A stretch of 64,000 nt of DNA from Shimia sp. SK013 (GCF_001292625.1 NZ_LAJH01000028.1:186001-250000), one strand, 5' to 3'. Counted from the first letter of the stretch, positions 1-8,625 are shown. Numbers and translations are program-made. The notes: generated by a model from the sequence alone, not told the origin.

Positions 1-124
1 TCAGAAGGATCAGGACCAGACCCGTGGCGGTGACCTGATTTGGCGTCAGGCCGGCCTTGACGAGCGGGGTGGACATCGCTTCCCACATTGGGTCGATTTT
101 GGTCTTAAGCAGCCCGTCAATCAT
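1..124 (-). CDS. CDP-alcohol phosphatidyltransferase, N-terminal fragment
   Basis: Only the first 41 codons are in the window; the gene runs off the left edge. The ATG is at 124–122. The peptide contains the phrase AGLTPNQVTATGLVLILL, typical of the region just before the first membrane helix of CDP-alcohol phosphatidyltransferases (PgsA and phosphatidylinositol-phosphate synthase type). The diagnostic DG..AR..G..D..D motif would lie outside the window. It starts 13 bp after the FGGY kinase gene and ends the inositol/sphingoid-lipid cluster, so joining inositol phosphate to a CDP-activated lipid is the natural guess. That substrate is inference; phosphatidylglycerophosphate synthase is an alternative. 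Confidence 0.7.
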   Translation of the reverse strand, partial: MIDGLLKTKIDPMWEAMSTPLVKAGLTPNQVTATGLVLILL

Positions 125-137
125 AGTGAACTCCGTT

Positions 138-1661
138 TCAGGCCGTATAGCTGCGGATCGCGGCGCGGCGTAGTTTCTCGAGGCGCGCGGCGCGGACAGC
201 CAGTGCGTCGACGCGGGCGGAATCCGGTGTGTAATGCGCGTTCGGGCGGCTGCGCAGGCGGGTTGCTGCTTCGGCGGGGGAGGCGGCCCAACCCATCGTT
301 TTGGCGGCAAGCGTTGCAGTGCCCAGCATCCCGGCATGGCGGGTTTCGCCAACGAGGATGTCACGGTTGAGCGCATCGGCCAACATCTGCGCCATTTGCG
401 GATTGGCAGCGCCGCCGCCGACCAGCGTTATCGGACCGGTTTTGCGCAGGCCTTTTTCGCGGCTGATCTTGGACATGGCCCAACGCAGGTTGAGCGCGAC
501 GCCTTCGAGGGCGGCGCGGCGCATGGCCGTGGCATCGTGGTGTAGGGACAGATCAAAGAACGTGCCGCGCAGGGCGTCGTTGTCGACGGGCATACGTTCG
601 CCCGCCAACCAGGGCAGAAAGAACGGGTCATCAGGCTGTGGCGGGCCGAGGTCGTCACCGGGATGAGCGTTGGCGCCTGCGGTGACTTTGGCGGCCCAGT
701 CGAGCGCGGAGCCGGCGTTTTCCTGGCTGGCGATCAAAAGTGGGCGCATGTCGAGGCCCGAAGTCACGGTGGCATAGGAGTAGGGCACGCTGAGGCGGCG
801 GTTGGGGAGGAAACCGGCGATCCAAGCGGAGGTGGCGAGCGAAATGTGCAGCGCGCCGTCTTCCATCTCGCCCGATCCAAGCGCGGCGGCGGTCACATCT
901 GACGTTCCGGCGAGAACCTGAGTGTTTGGCGAGAGGCCGAGTTCGGCTGCAGCTTGCGGCGTGAGCGTGTCGACAAGTGTGTCGGCGGTCACAATAGGCG
1001 CGAGTTTTTCCAGCGGTGCGCCGACGATTTTCGCCAACTGCGGTGACCAACCTTCGCGGCCACTGCGGCTGTCCATCATCCACGACAGGTTGGCGCTTTC
1101 GGGGCTGGTGGTCATCACACCGGTGGCGCGGTGCACAAGCCAGTCTTTGGCGTCGATCAGCCAGCGGGTGCGGTCCATAATCTCTGGCTCGTGGTGGTGC
1201 ATCCACAAGATTTTGGCGGCGGCGTCCATACCGTTTTTGGCAGGCGCGCCATTGGCCAGACGCAGCCAGCGCGCCAGTTTGCCAACCTGATAGCCATGTA
1301 CCTGAGGAAAGCCACCGATCAGGGCTTGCACAAGTGCGCTGCCGCGTTTGTCGAGCCACGTCATGCAGGGCCGCAGGGCGTGGCCGGTTTCGTCCGCGCA
1401 GATCAGGCCGCAAAGTTGGGCGGAAAACACCATAACCGAGGCGCGGTCGCGCAGGTCGGGGATCTGTTGGCGCAGTTCGGCAACGGCGCGGGTCAGGCCG
1501 CCCCACCAATCGTCGGGATTTTGTTCGGCTATGCCGCCAGCGCCAAGTGTCAGGGGATAGGTTTCGGTCACGCGGGCAAGGACATTCAAATCGCCATCCA
1601 CCACACCGACTTTGACGCCGGACGTGCCGAAATCGGCTGAAATAACCAGATCACCTTGCAT
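138..1661 (-). CDS. FGGY-family carbohydrate kinase (xylulokinase-like)
   Basis: A 507-residue sugar kinase of the ASKHA fold. The N-terminal phosphate-binding loop reads SADFGTSGVKVGVVDGD, and near the C terminus LVGGGAANPQMAQMLADAL followed by GMLGTATLAA matches the FGGY signature region. Length is normal for a xylulokinase. The chosen ATG (1661–1659) gives MQGDLVISADFG; an upstream TTG at 1679 is in frame but has no Shine-Dalgarno sequence, while AAGGA precedes the ATG at somewhat long spacing. It lies 87 bp after the PimA-like gene and just before the CDP-alcohol transferase, inside a lipid cluster. It may phosphorylate xylulose or another polyol. A role in headgroup supply is speculation from position only. 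Confidence 0.8.
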   Translation of the reverse strand: MQGDLVISADFGTSGVKVGVVDGDLNVLARVTETYPLTLGAGGIAEQNPDDWWGGLTRAVAELRQQIPDLRDRASVMVFSAQLCGLICADETGHALRPCMTWLDKRGSALVQALIGGFPQVHGYQVGKLARWLRLANGAPAKNGMDAAAKILWMHHHEPEIMDRTRWLIDAKDWLVHRATGVMTTSPESANLSWMMDSRSGREGWSPQLAKIVGAPLEKLAPIVTADTLVDTLTPQAAAELGLSPNTQVLAGTSDVTAAALGSGEMEDGALHISLATSAWIAGFLPNRRLSVPYSYATVTSGLDMRPLLIASQENAGSALDWAAKVTAGANAHPGDDLGPPQPDDPFFLPWLAGERMPVDNDALRGTFFDLSLHHDATAMRRAALEGVALNLRWAMSKISREKGLRKTGPITLVGGGAANPQMAQMLADALNRDILVGETRHAGMLGTATLAAKTMGWAASPAEAATRLRSRPNAHYTPDSARVDALAVRAARLEKLRRAAIRSYTA

Positions 1662-1748
1662 TGCTGCTCTGTCCTTCAAAGTCTTTTTGTGTGCACGAAT
1701 GACTATGTCGGGTCTGACATGACCTTAGCGGGTTTGGCAACCGTTGGT

Positions 1749-2867
1749 TCACCCTAGCGCGCCGTGAAAAAACGCCTCATAGGCTGGGCCGAGATGGCGC
1801 ACGTCATAGTGATCCGCGTGCCCTTTGGCCCATCGCAGAAGTTTGGTTTGAAGCGCCGGTTGGCTTGCAATCTCCAGCAACTTAGCGGCCAAAGCAGAGG
1901 CGTCGCCGGGTGGCACAAGAAGGTCGCTGCCGGAGCCGATCATGACGGTGGCATAGCCGACATTGCTTGCGGCAACCGGCAGGGTGCCAGCGGCCATCGC
2001 CTCGATCAGCACGATGCCGAAGCTTTCGCCATGCAAGGCGGGTGCGGCAAAGACATCTGCATTGGCGATCAAGTCACGAGCGGCGGCGTTGTCAGGTGGC
2101 GGCACAAAGCTAACGGAGTGCAGGTCGAGATCTTTGGCCTGAGCTTGCAAGTCAGCTTTGCAAGGGCCGTCACCGGCAATGGTCAATTGCGCGTCGGGAC
2201 GTTCGGCTTGCACCCCTTGCCACGCGTTTAGAAGCGTGGCGGTGCCTTTGCGCTCTTCCAACCGGCCCATGCAGACCACATGAAATCCGTCATTGGGGGT
2301 GCTGGCATCGCGGGCGGCGCGCCATTTGGACAGATCGATGGTTGGCGCGAGAGTGCCCGGCACGGGGGAAACGTTGTTAGCGCGCCATTGCTCTTGCGGC
2401 GCTTTGGACGGCACCACAATGCCCGCAAGCCGCCGGTTGAACCAATGAGCGGACCGGCGCAAAGCCCAGGCAAGCGGATCAAAGCCGCCGCCGTCGGGCA
2501 AGGTGGCGTGAAAAGTGGCGACCGCCGGAATATCAAGCGCGCGCCAGACCTGAAGCGGCAGCATCGGTGTCCAAGGTGTGTGCAAATGGGCGACTTCGGC
2601 GCCCCAGTCGCGCAGGGATGCAACACAGGACGCGAGGTCGGCCCGATTGGCGCGGGTGAGTTCAAATTTTGTGCCGTGCACGGCGATTTGGCGCACGCTG
2701 CCAAGTTCGATCAACCCGTCGAGATCATTGACCGGCGTATCACCGGGCGGCGCAACAATACGTACGTCATGGCCTTGGGTACGCAGCCAGCCGGTCAGGT
2801 CGCGGATGTGGCTTTGCACGCCGCCGGGGCGGTCCATGGCGTAGGGAGTCAGCTGAACGATTTTCAC
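1749..2867 (-). CDS. PimA-like GT4 glycosyltransferase (putative inositol-lipid glycosyltransferase)
   Basis: A 372-residue GT-B retaining glycosyltransferase. The N terminus (TPYAMDRPGGVQSHIRDL, residues 7–24) and the C-terminal ESFGIVLIEAMAAGT (281–295) closely recall mycobacterial PimA, the phosphatidylinositol mannosyltransferase. Expected donor-binding positions are present: R202 and K207 in GRLEERKG, and the EX7E pair E281/E289. ATFHA at 117–121 matches the PimA active-site histidine segment. The GTG start overlaps the upstream permease stop by 4 bp. With an inositol-phosphate synthase and CDP-lipid enzymes in the same cluster, glycosylation of an inositol lipid on the inner leaflet is a good inference. 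The sugar and acceptor are unknown. Confidence 0.78.
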   Translation of the reverse strand: MKIVQLTPYAMDRPGGVQSHIRDLTGWLRTQGHDVRIVAPPGDTPVNDLDGLIELGSVRQIAVHGTKFELTRANRADLASCVASLRDWGAEVAHLHTPWTPMLPLQVWRALDIPAVATFHATLPDGGGFDPLAWALRRSAHWFNRRLAGIVVPSKAPQEQWRANNVSPVPGTLAPTIDLSKWRAARDASTPNDGFHVVCMGRLEERKGTATLLNAWQGVQAERPDAQLTIAGDGPCKADLQAQAKDLDLHSVSFVPPPDNAAARDLIANADVFAAPALHGESFGIVLIEAMAAGTLPVAASNVGYATVMIGSGSDLLVPPGDASALAAKLLEIASQPALQTKLLRWAKGHADHYDVRHLGPAYEAFFHGALG

Positions 2868-4009
2868 GAGACTTGCTTTCGATCGACAGGCGAGGCGCGG
2901 AACAAATACCCCGCGTGCCGCAGTTGTAAGAGGCAGGCAATCGCGAAGGCAATTGCCAAGGGCAGGGCCGCAGACAGTTCCGGCGCTATCCGGCCGTTGA
3001 TGCCCAATATGAGGAAGGATTTCACAACCACTACAGACAGATATCCCGCTGCTGCGAGTGACAGCAGGCGCGGTGCATTGAGGCGATGGCCCCTGATGCC
3101 TGCCTGCGCCAAGGACGCTCCAAGCAGCACAAAAATGCCCGGCAACAAGAGAGCGGCTTTGCGGAAGGCCAATACCGTTGCGGCGTCAGAGGCTGCCGCG
3201 GTGCCGCTAAGTTGAACAATATCGCGGGCAACGGCATTGGGCAGGTAATAGCCATGCACATCATACCATTGCAGCTGCGTTGCTCTCAGCGGCAGCGCCA
3301 TTGTCAAACTGTCGGAGTGGACCGGAGCAAAATCCGTGTCTTGCGTCCAGAGAGTCACGTTTTGCAGGTCCCACAGACCGGTGGTTGGGTCTGGCAGGGC
3401 CGAGTCGGCCTCAATCAGGCGGGAGAGGGTCGGCTCGGACAGGCCTTCGAAGATTTTGAGAGACTCCAGTCGGCCGGAGTCGCCGCGAATGATATTGGTG
3501 CGTAGGGCCATGTCGTTGTCGAGAATCCATTGGCTGTCCAGACGGGACCCGCCAAACCAGCGGCCGTACCGGCCCAATTGCGTTTCGACTTGGGCTTTTA
3601 CGGCCACCGGGCGCAGCCAATTCTGAAATCCGAATTGCACGCTGCCGACAACGAGCGCGACGGCCAGAAGGGCCGAAAAATGCACGCGCGGCGACATGCC
3701 AGCGGCGCCAAGCACCACATCCTCGCGCCGCAGATGCCGCAATAAAACAGCAACAAATCCGCCGACCACGCAGGCGGTGCCGAGAAGGCGGGTGATAATA
3801 TCGGTTGCCCGATAAGAGGCGTAAGGTAGCAACAGACGCCACAGCGGAGTGTCGGTCGCATCCGCTTTGGCGCGCAGACTCTCGAGGGTTTTTCCCAAGT
3901 CGATGGACAGTGCAATCACCAGCAGCGCAAAGATGACAAACCCGATTGCTTGCAGATAACTGCGCATCATCATCCGCATGGCGATGCCGGTATGGGCACG
4001 CAGGTTCAA
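2864..4009 (-). CDS. LptF/LptG-family permease (first of a pair)
   Basis: A 381-residue membrane protein of the YjgP/YjgQ (LptF/LptG) family: helices at the N terminus, a soluble periplasmic domain around residues 150–275 containing polar segments such as LRTNIIRGDSGRLESLKIFE, and a C-terminal helix bundle. The TTG start overlaps the previous permease stop by 4 bp; an ATG at 3979 would give a more typical short N terminus (MRMMMRSYL). LptFG normally drive LPS extraction with LptB. Here the pair sits in a lipid-synthesis cluster without lptD or surA, so a second, lipid-specific copy is likely. Substrate is inferred. Confidence 0.75.
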   Translation of the reverse strand: MNLRAHTGIAMRMMMRSYLQAIGFVIFALLVIALSIDLGKTLESLRAKADATDTPLWRLLLPYASYRATDIITRLLGTACVVGGFVAVLLRHLRREDVVLGAAGMSPRVHFSALLAVALVVGSVQFGFQNWLRPVAVKAQVETQLGRYGRWFGGSRLDSQWILDNDMALRTNIIRGDSGRLESLKIFEGLSEPTLSRLIEADSALPDPTTGLWDLQNVTLWTQDTDFAPVHSDSLTMALPLRATQLQWYDVHGYYLPNAVARDIVQLSGTAAASDAATVLAFRKAALLLPGIFVLLGASLAQAGIRGHRLNAPRLLSLAAAGYLSVVVVKSFLILGINGRIAPELSAALPLAIAFAIACLLQLRHAGYLFRASPVDRKQVS

Positions 4010-5133
4010 AGGTCGCGCGCCGCCGGTTTCATCAGCGCCTCCTTTCTGAGGGCAAGAAACAGCAGCGGAGGCGCGAGGTAGAGAAGCACAGAAAGTACGG
4101 CGATGGATTGTTCAGGCAGCGCGTTGATCCAGCCGACGACGGTGGCGCGGCTGGCCACGTCGATGGATAGCATCAAGACCCCCGACAACGGCAGAGCCAG
4201 AAGGCGGGTCAGGGGGCTGCGGGCGGCGACCAACGCCGCCAACGCCAGAAGTCCGGCAAGCGGCACCATCAAAGCGCGGGTGGCAATGTTTGTGATGCGC
4301 TGGGTCTGGCCCTGAGTCACCGCAAGAAATATTTCTGCAGCGCTGCGCTCGCGATTGACGTCAGGAGTGACCTTGGACATGTCAAACGTGAAGTCCGCTG
4401 CTGCGACTTCGTAGCGGTTCATGAATGCAGGCGTTGCGGGGGGCGAAAGTGGCACTTCGTGGACAGCTAATTTTTGCAGGACGATGACGTGATTGTCGTG
4501 ATCCTTGGCGTTGATTTGCCAGTTGCGCGACGTGGCTGCGCGCCAAAAGCCGTTCACGTCGGGTTGAAACACAAACAGATTGCCGTTGTGATCGGGGTTG
4601 CCGTTCTTTGAGGGGGTGGACACAAAGGTTGTGTCTTCGATGGTTTGCAATGCCGTCTTGTCGCCAGGCGCCTGGATGCGGTTCAACACGTAATCTTTGC
4701 GCAACTCAGCCACCGTGACACGTTCGGAAAATTTGGCGAGAGGCAGGACAAAGCCTGCGTTCAACAAGCTGAGCAGACCGCCGGACAACCCGATGCCGAG
4801 GACCAGCGTCACCACCCGCCACCACGGAATGCCGGCCGTGGCCAAAACCACAAGTTCGCCGTTGTCGCGGGCTTCGCCGACCGCAAAATAAACAGCGATC
4901 AAAAGGCCAAAGGCCAGCGCCAGATCAAATATCGCGGGCATGCGAAAGATCAACATTTGACCAATCACGGATACGGGGCCGTCCAGCCGCAGCGCAAGTT
5001 GCAGCAGGCCAGTGAACTCTTCAGCCAGAAAAATCGCCTCGATCACTGCCAGAATCAGCAACAACCGCCACAGGATCGGCCAGCCAATGATGCGCAACAC
5101 CGGTTGGCGCAGGAAGGTTTGGTGCAGACTCAT
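4006..5133 (-). CDS. LptF/LptG-family permease (second of a pair)
   Basis: A 375-residue inner-membrane permease of the LptF/LptG family. It has N-terminal helices, a family-typical stretch GEARDNGELVVLATAGIPWW (about residues 80–99), a periplasmic domain, and hydrophobic C-terminal helices. I start it at the ATG at 5133 (MSLHQTFLRQPV). A much longer in-frame reading to 5406 runs antisense-like through the CdsA gene and has a low-complexity non-membrane N terminus, so it is rejected. It lies 40 bp downstream of cdsA and overlaps the next permease by 4 bp. Together the two would form a heterodimeric transporter requiring an LptB-like ATPase encoded elsewhere. Confidence 0.78.
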   Translation of the reverse strand: MSLHQTFLRQPVLRIIGWPILWRLLLILAVIEAIFLAEEFTGLLQLALRLDGPVSVIGQMLIFRMPAIFDLALAFGLLIAVYFAVGEARDNGELVVLATAGIPWWRVVTLVLGIGLSGGLLSLLNAGFVLPLAKFSERVTVAELRKDYVLNRIQAPGDKTALQTIEDTTFVSTPSKNGNPDHNGNLFVFQPDVNGFWRAATSRNWQINAKDHDNHVIVLQKLAVHEVPLSPPATPAFMNRYEVAAADFTFDMSKVTPDVNRERSAAEIFLAVTQGQTQRITNIATRALMVPLAGLLALAALVAARSPLTRLLALPLSGVLMLSIDVASRATVVGWINALPEQSIAVLSVLLYLAPPLLFLALRKEALMKPAARDL

Positions 5134-5173
5134 GAGGGGATAGTCCCTGTCTGGGGACCTGCTGGCAAGTCGA

Positions 5174-6064
5174 TCAGCACAGAGCCGCCACAATATGAAG
5201 CGCGGTAAGTCCGGCGCCAGCGGCGATCCAGCTGTCGAGGCTGTCCAAGAGCCCGCCCTGACGGGCGAGGACAACCGGGAAATCTTTGACGCCGCCAATG
5301 CGTTTGAGGCGCGAGGCGGAGAGATCGCCGGCGACAGCCAGCAGACCGACAAGCAGCGCGACGCCGCATGATAACAACAAGGGTTGGTCCAGAACGAGCG
5401 CGCCAAGCGCGGTGATCACAATCAAGCACAGAGCGCCGCCCACAAGGCCTTCGACGGTTTTGTTCGGGCTGAGCGTCGGGAAAGCCTTGGTGCGGCCGAA
5501 GAGTTTTCCCGAGAGCAGCGCGAGGCTGTCAAACACCTCGACCAGAATGTAGGCGGCGAGGATCAGCCCCGCGAGATCCGCTTGCACCGCGCCATGGGCC
5601 AAAAGCGCAAAGGGCAAGATCGGGAACACAAGCATGTCGAGGATGGATTTAGAAGTGCGCGGATTGGAGGCGTTGGGCAATATCACCAGCCGCGCAAACA
5701 ACAACAGCCAGACGCCAAGCACAGCAACCGCAAGGCGGGCGTCAAGGATGGCGGCGACGGTGAGACCGGTGCTGAGCAATCCGATCAACAGCGGCGCTGG
5801 CCCGTCTGGCATGCGCACGGCGGCGGATTCCACCCCGATGCGAAGGGCTGCCAGACCCAACGCAGGAATAAGCACCGGATTGCCGATCAAAAACAGCGCC
5901 ACAAGCACGCAGATGATCACGGTGGCGCTAAAAAAAACCTTGAGCAACTCGATCCCGACGGCGCGGCGTGCTGGGATCAGGGCAACAGTCGTAAGCAGAA
6001 CATAGCCGACAAGCACAAGCGTGCCAGCGGTCATCGCCATGTCTGTTACGTGGAGCGGTGTCAT
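5174..6064 (-). CDS. CdsA-like phosphatidate cytidylyltransferase
   Basis: A 296-residue multi-helix membrane enzyme that would make CDP-diacylglycerol, or a CDP-activated ceramide-like lipid, from CTP and a phospholipid acid. The C-terminal signature GKLFGRTKAFPTLSPNKTVE matches the CdsA S-x-FG-x-T-K…SP-K-KT-x-EG pattern. It starts with ATG overlapping the SDR stop by 4 bp, so it is translationally coupled. The essential housekeeping cdsA of alphaproteobacteria usually sits between uppS and dxr, so this is probably a second, pathway-specific copy; that cannot be checked in this window. It would feed the CDP-alcohol transferase at 1–124. Confidence 0.82.
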   Translation of the reverse strand: MTPLHVTDMAMTAGTLVLVGYVLLTTVALIPARRAVGIELLKVFFSATVIICVLVALFLIGNPVLIPALGLAALRIGVESAAVRMPDGPAPLLIGLLSTGLTVAAILDARLAVAVLGVWLLLFARLVILPNASNPRTSKSILDMLVFPILPFALLAHGAVQADLAGLILAAYILVEVFDSLALLSGKLFGRTKAFPTLSPNKTVEGLVGGALCLIVITALGALVLDQPLLLSCGVALLVGLLAVAGDLSASRLKRIGGVKDFPVVLARQGGLLDSLDSWIAAGAGLTALHIVAALC

Positions 6065-6861
6065 TTTCGGCGGTGCTTTTTGATAATGCGGCGTTGGTGC
6101 CAGCGCAGAACCGGCGCAAGCAGACTGGAGAGCGCGCCAAGCGCGGTCATTTGGGCGCCGGTGGCCGCGGTGGCGCGGCCTGCGTCCATGGCCTTGAGCA
6201 AGCGTTCTGCTACGTCTTGTGGTTTCCAGAGGCCGCCGCCTTCGCCGATTTCGGCGGTGGCTGGAGGCTTGGTAAGGTTCTCCGAGGCCAACATCGCCGT
6301 TTCGGTGTCAGACGGATGCAGCACCGTGACCGAAATGTCGGCTTCTGCCAGTTCCAGATGCAGCACTTCGCCCAATCCAGAGAGGGCGAATTTGGATGGG
6401 GCATAGGCGCTGTAGCCGTAGATGCCGAAAAACGCCGCAACGGAAGAGACCAACCCAAGTCGCCCTCCGCCGTTGGCGCGCATCGGGTCGACCAGCGCGT
6501 GGGCGAAATAGAGCGCCCCGAAGTAGTTCACCGCCATATGGCGTTCGTGGGTGTCCAGTGGTTGTTCAGTAAAGAGGCCCGGTTCTGAAATGCCCGCCGA
6601 GGCGATAGCATAGTCCGGCGCGCCCATGCTGCGGACAGCTTCGGATACGGCTGCGGTGATCTCGGTGCGGCTGGAGACATCCACAGCAAATTCCCGCACG
6701 GTCACATCCGGGGATTTTGACAGGATGATTTCACGCGCGGCGGCGAGTTTACCGGGGTCGCGGGCGAACAATGCAATGTCGTGGCCCCGGGCTGCGAGCT
6801 GAAGGGCCGTTTCAAGGCCGATGCCGCTTGAGCCGCCAGTGACGAAGGCCGGACCGGGCAT
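6061..6861 (-). CDS. KDSR-like short-chain dehydrogenase (putative 3-ketosphinganine reductase)
   Basis: A 266-residue classical SDR: cofactor loop TGGSSGIG at 8–15, N112, active-site S139/S140, Y153 and K157 in YAPSK. The C-terminal half carries HPSDTETAMLASENLTKP, which closely parallels the PPDTDTPGFAEENRTKP segment of eukaryotic 3-ketodihydrosphingosine reductase (KDSR/Tsc10). A final hydrophobic/basic tail (WHQRRIIKKHRRK) could anchor it to the membrane. With a serine-palmitoyltransferase-like gene in the same operon, reduction of 3-ketosphinganine to sphinganine by NADPH is the best prediction. Gene gap to ino1 is 2 bp. A generic SDR on another lipid ketone is the alternative. Confidence 0.8.
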   Translation of the reverse strand: MPGPAFVTGGSSGIGLETALQLAARGHDIALFARDPGKLAAAREIILSKSPDVTVREFAVDVSSRTEITAAVSEAVRSMGAPDYAIASAGISEPGLFTEQPLDTHERHMAVNYFGALYFAHALVDPMRANGGGRLGLVSSVAAFFGIYGYSAYAPSKFALSGLGEVLHLELAEADISVTVLHPSDTETAMLASENLTKPPATAEIGEGGGLWKPQDVAERLLKAMDAGRATAATGAQMTALGALSSLLAPVLRWHQRRIIKKHRRK

Positions 6862-6863
6862 TA

Positions 6864-7979
6864 TTAGTCCTCGATCCCGTTCGCGAAGTTGACGATCACG
6901 TCGTGGGCGTCGGTGTCTTCGATCTGTTCAGGCGGATGTTTGAAGAGAAAGGCAGAGGCGTCCGCGATTGGACCGGACAATCCGCGATCACACGCGATGC
7001 GGGCCAAACGAATGGCCACCAGTGCCTCGGCGGCGGCGTTGGGGCTGTCCTCGACATCCAAACGCACCTCGATGTTGGTGCGGGCGCCACCGAACAAGCG
7101 GCCTTCGAGCCGCACATAGGCCACTTTGCGGTCATTGAGCCACGGCACGTAGTCCGAGGGGCCGATGCGAATGTCGTTCTCGTCCAGACGCTCTTCCATC
7201 ACGGCTTGCACGGCTTCGGTTTTGCTTTCGCGCTTGTTCGCTAGGCGGGCGTTTTCGCTCATGTTCAGGAAGTCGGTATTGCCGCCGACGTTGAGTTGAT
7301 AGGTGCGATCGATTTCGACGCCGCGCATCTCGGCGAGGTTGGCCAAGGTGCGGTGTACGATTGTTGCGCCAAACTGTGCTTTGAAGTCGTCGCCAAGGAT
7401 CGGGATGCCAGCATTGGTGAATTTCTCCGCCCACACAGGGTGGGAGGCGATGAACACAGGAATGCCGTTGACCACGGCGACGCCGGCCTCAAGCGCGCAT
7501 TCAACGTAAAATTCGACGGCCTTTTGCGATCCAACAGGCAGGAAGATGATCATCACCTCGGCCCGCAGGTCGCGCAGTTTGGCAACAATCTCGTCTTTGC
7601 TCAGGGCAGGCTCCGCCGACAAACGGAAGCTGCGATCTTCGGGTTTGGCCAGCATGTGCGCGGCGACGCCATCGAGATCAGGTCCGCGCAGCACAGGTCC
7701 GGTTTGATCGCTGACGTCGGTGTGAAACTGTTCAGTGCAGTTGGGCGGCGCAAAAGCGGCCTCTGCCAGAGTGGTGCCCACTTTGCGTGAATCCACGTCG
7801 AAACCGGCCACCAGTTCAATGTCGGAGGGTGTATAGCCCGCCAGATCGGGAAAGCTGACCCCGATCGCGGCATCGCCGACTGCACGGCAGTAGGACACGC
7901 CTTGAATGAGTGAACTCGCGCAGTTTCCAACCCCCACAATAACGGTGCGGATCAGTGTTTTGGTCTCATCAGTAGTCAT
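6864..7979 (-). CDS. ino1: inositol-3-phosphate synthase
   Basis: A 371-residue NAD-dependent lyase/isomerase converting glucose 6-phosphate to 1D-myo-inositol 3-phosphate. The Rossmann start IVGVGNCASSLIQG lies at residues 14–27. The catalytic domain carries GGNTDFLNM and later IGPSDYVPWLNDRKVAY, both hallmarks of the short prokaryotic/actinobacterial Ino1 class. The ATG overlaps the stop of the DUF4833-like gene by 4 bp, and the KDSR-like gene follows after 2 bp. Ino1 is uncommon in proteobacteria. Its presence among lipid genes points to inositol used as a phospholipid or sphingolipid headgroup rather than as a carbon source. Confidence 0.93.
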   Translation of the reverse strand: MTTDETKTLIRTVIVGVGNCASSLIQGVSYCRAVGDAAIGVSFPDLAGYTPSDIELVAGFDVDSRKVGTTLAEAAFAPPNCTEQFHTDVSDQTGPVLRGPDLDGVAAHMLAKPEDRSFRLSAEPALSKDEIVAKLRDLRAEVMIIFLPVGSQKAVEFYVECALEAGVAVVNGIPVFIASHPVWAEKFTNAGIPILGDDFKAQFGATIVHRTLANLAEMRGVEIDRTYQLNVGGNTDFLNMSENARLANKRESKTEAVQAVMEERLDENDIRIGPSDYVPWLNDRKVAYVRLEGRLFGGARTNIEVRLDVEDSPNAAAEALVAIRLARIACDRGLSGPIADASAFLFKHPPEQIEDTDAHDVIVNFANGIED

Positions 7980-8587
7980 TCGCGGAAGGCTCCACCGGAT
8001 ACGGCAATTGTGTGTGTGGAATACTGGCCCGTCTTCGGGTCAGACGTGTAAAGGCGCAATCGCACAACTCTTGGCAATAGCCCGCTTTCATCCACGTCCA
8101 GATATCCATAGATCATTTCAATGTCGCGCCCGTTTTGCCGTGTATAAAGCGTCGCGTCAAAGGGTCCGTTCTGCTTGAGCAGCAATTGTTCGCTTTTTAT
8201 GCCATTAAACCGCACTTCAAAGCCCGTTCCGTCAGCAAGTGCGCGGGATTTGGTGCCAAATCCAAACATGCGCTCGTACCACCGGAAGGCCATCACATGG
8301 CCGCGGCCTGCAAACCGGCGCCAATAGCCGGTGATCGGACGGTCGGGATTCAAGAGCCCATCTTGGTCAAATTGCGCCACCCAAACGATGGTGTTGGCGT
8401 TGGTGTTGCGTTGCAGGAAAAAGACCTGATGGCGGTCGTTGGGGTGCTGAAAGGCGGGATTGGCCGATGGCAGTGTGGCGCTTGTGGTGGTGGATACGAC
8501 AGTCAGCCGCGGTTTGGCTGACAGGTCAGACGCTGACAGCAAAACGCCCATTACTATTAGCCAACAGAAAGTCGCAAGTCGGCACAT
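7976..8587 (-). CDS. secreted DUF4833-like protein of the inositol-lipid cluster
   Basis: Product of about 203 residues from the ATG at 8587 (MCRLATFCWLIVMGVLL), which gives a signal-peptide-like N terminus ending near ASDLSA. A GTG at 8620, 5 bp after the upstream stop, would add 11 residues; neither start has a convincing Shine-Dalgarno sequence. The mature part has VFFLQRNTNANTIVWVAQFD, then NPDRPITGYWRRF and GTKSRALADGTGFEVRF. I associate this pattern with DUF4833 from memory. It has no catalytic motif I can name. Its stop overlaps the ino1 start by 4 bp, which ties it to inositol-lipid metabolism. It may act in the periplasm as a lipid-binding or headgroup-processing factor (inference). 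Confidence 0.6.
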   Translation of the reverse strand: MCRLATFCWLIVMGVLLSASDLSAKPRLTVVSTTTSATLPSANPAFQHPNDRHQVFFLQRNTNANTIVWVAQFDQDGLLNPDRPITGYWRRFAGRGHVMAFRWYERMFGFGTKSRALADGTGFEVRFNGIKSEQLLLKQNGPFDATLYTRQNGRDIEMIYGYLDVDESGLLPRVVRLRLYTSDPKTGQYSTHTIAVSGGAFRE

Positions 8588-8625
8588 GTCGGGCGTGAGG
8601 TTGAACTTGGCGATGTGCACAAGGG

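Noticed and set aside
5134-5406. Upstream extension of the second LptF/LptG-like permease
   Set aside because: It overlaps the end of cdsA on the same strand in another frame, and the added residues are not membrane-like.
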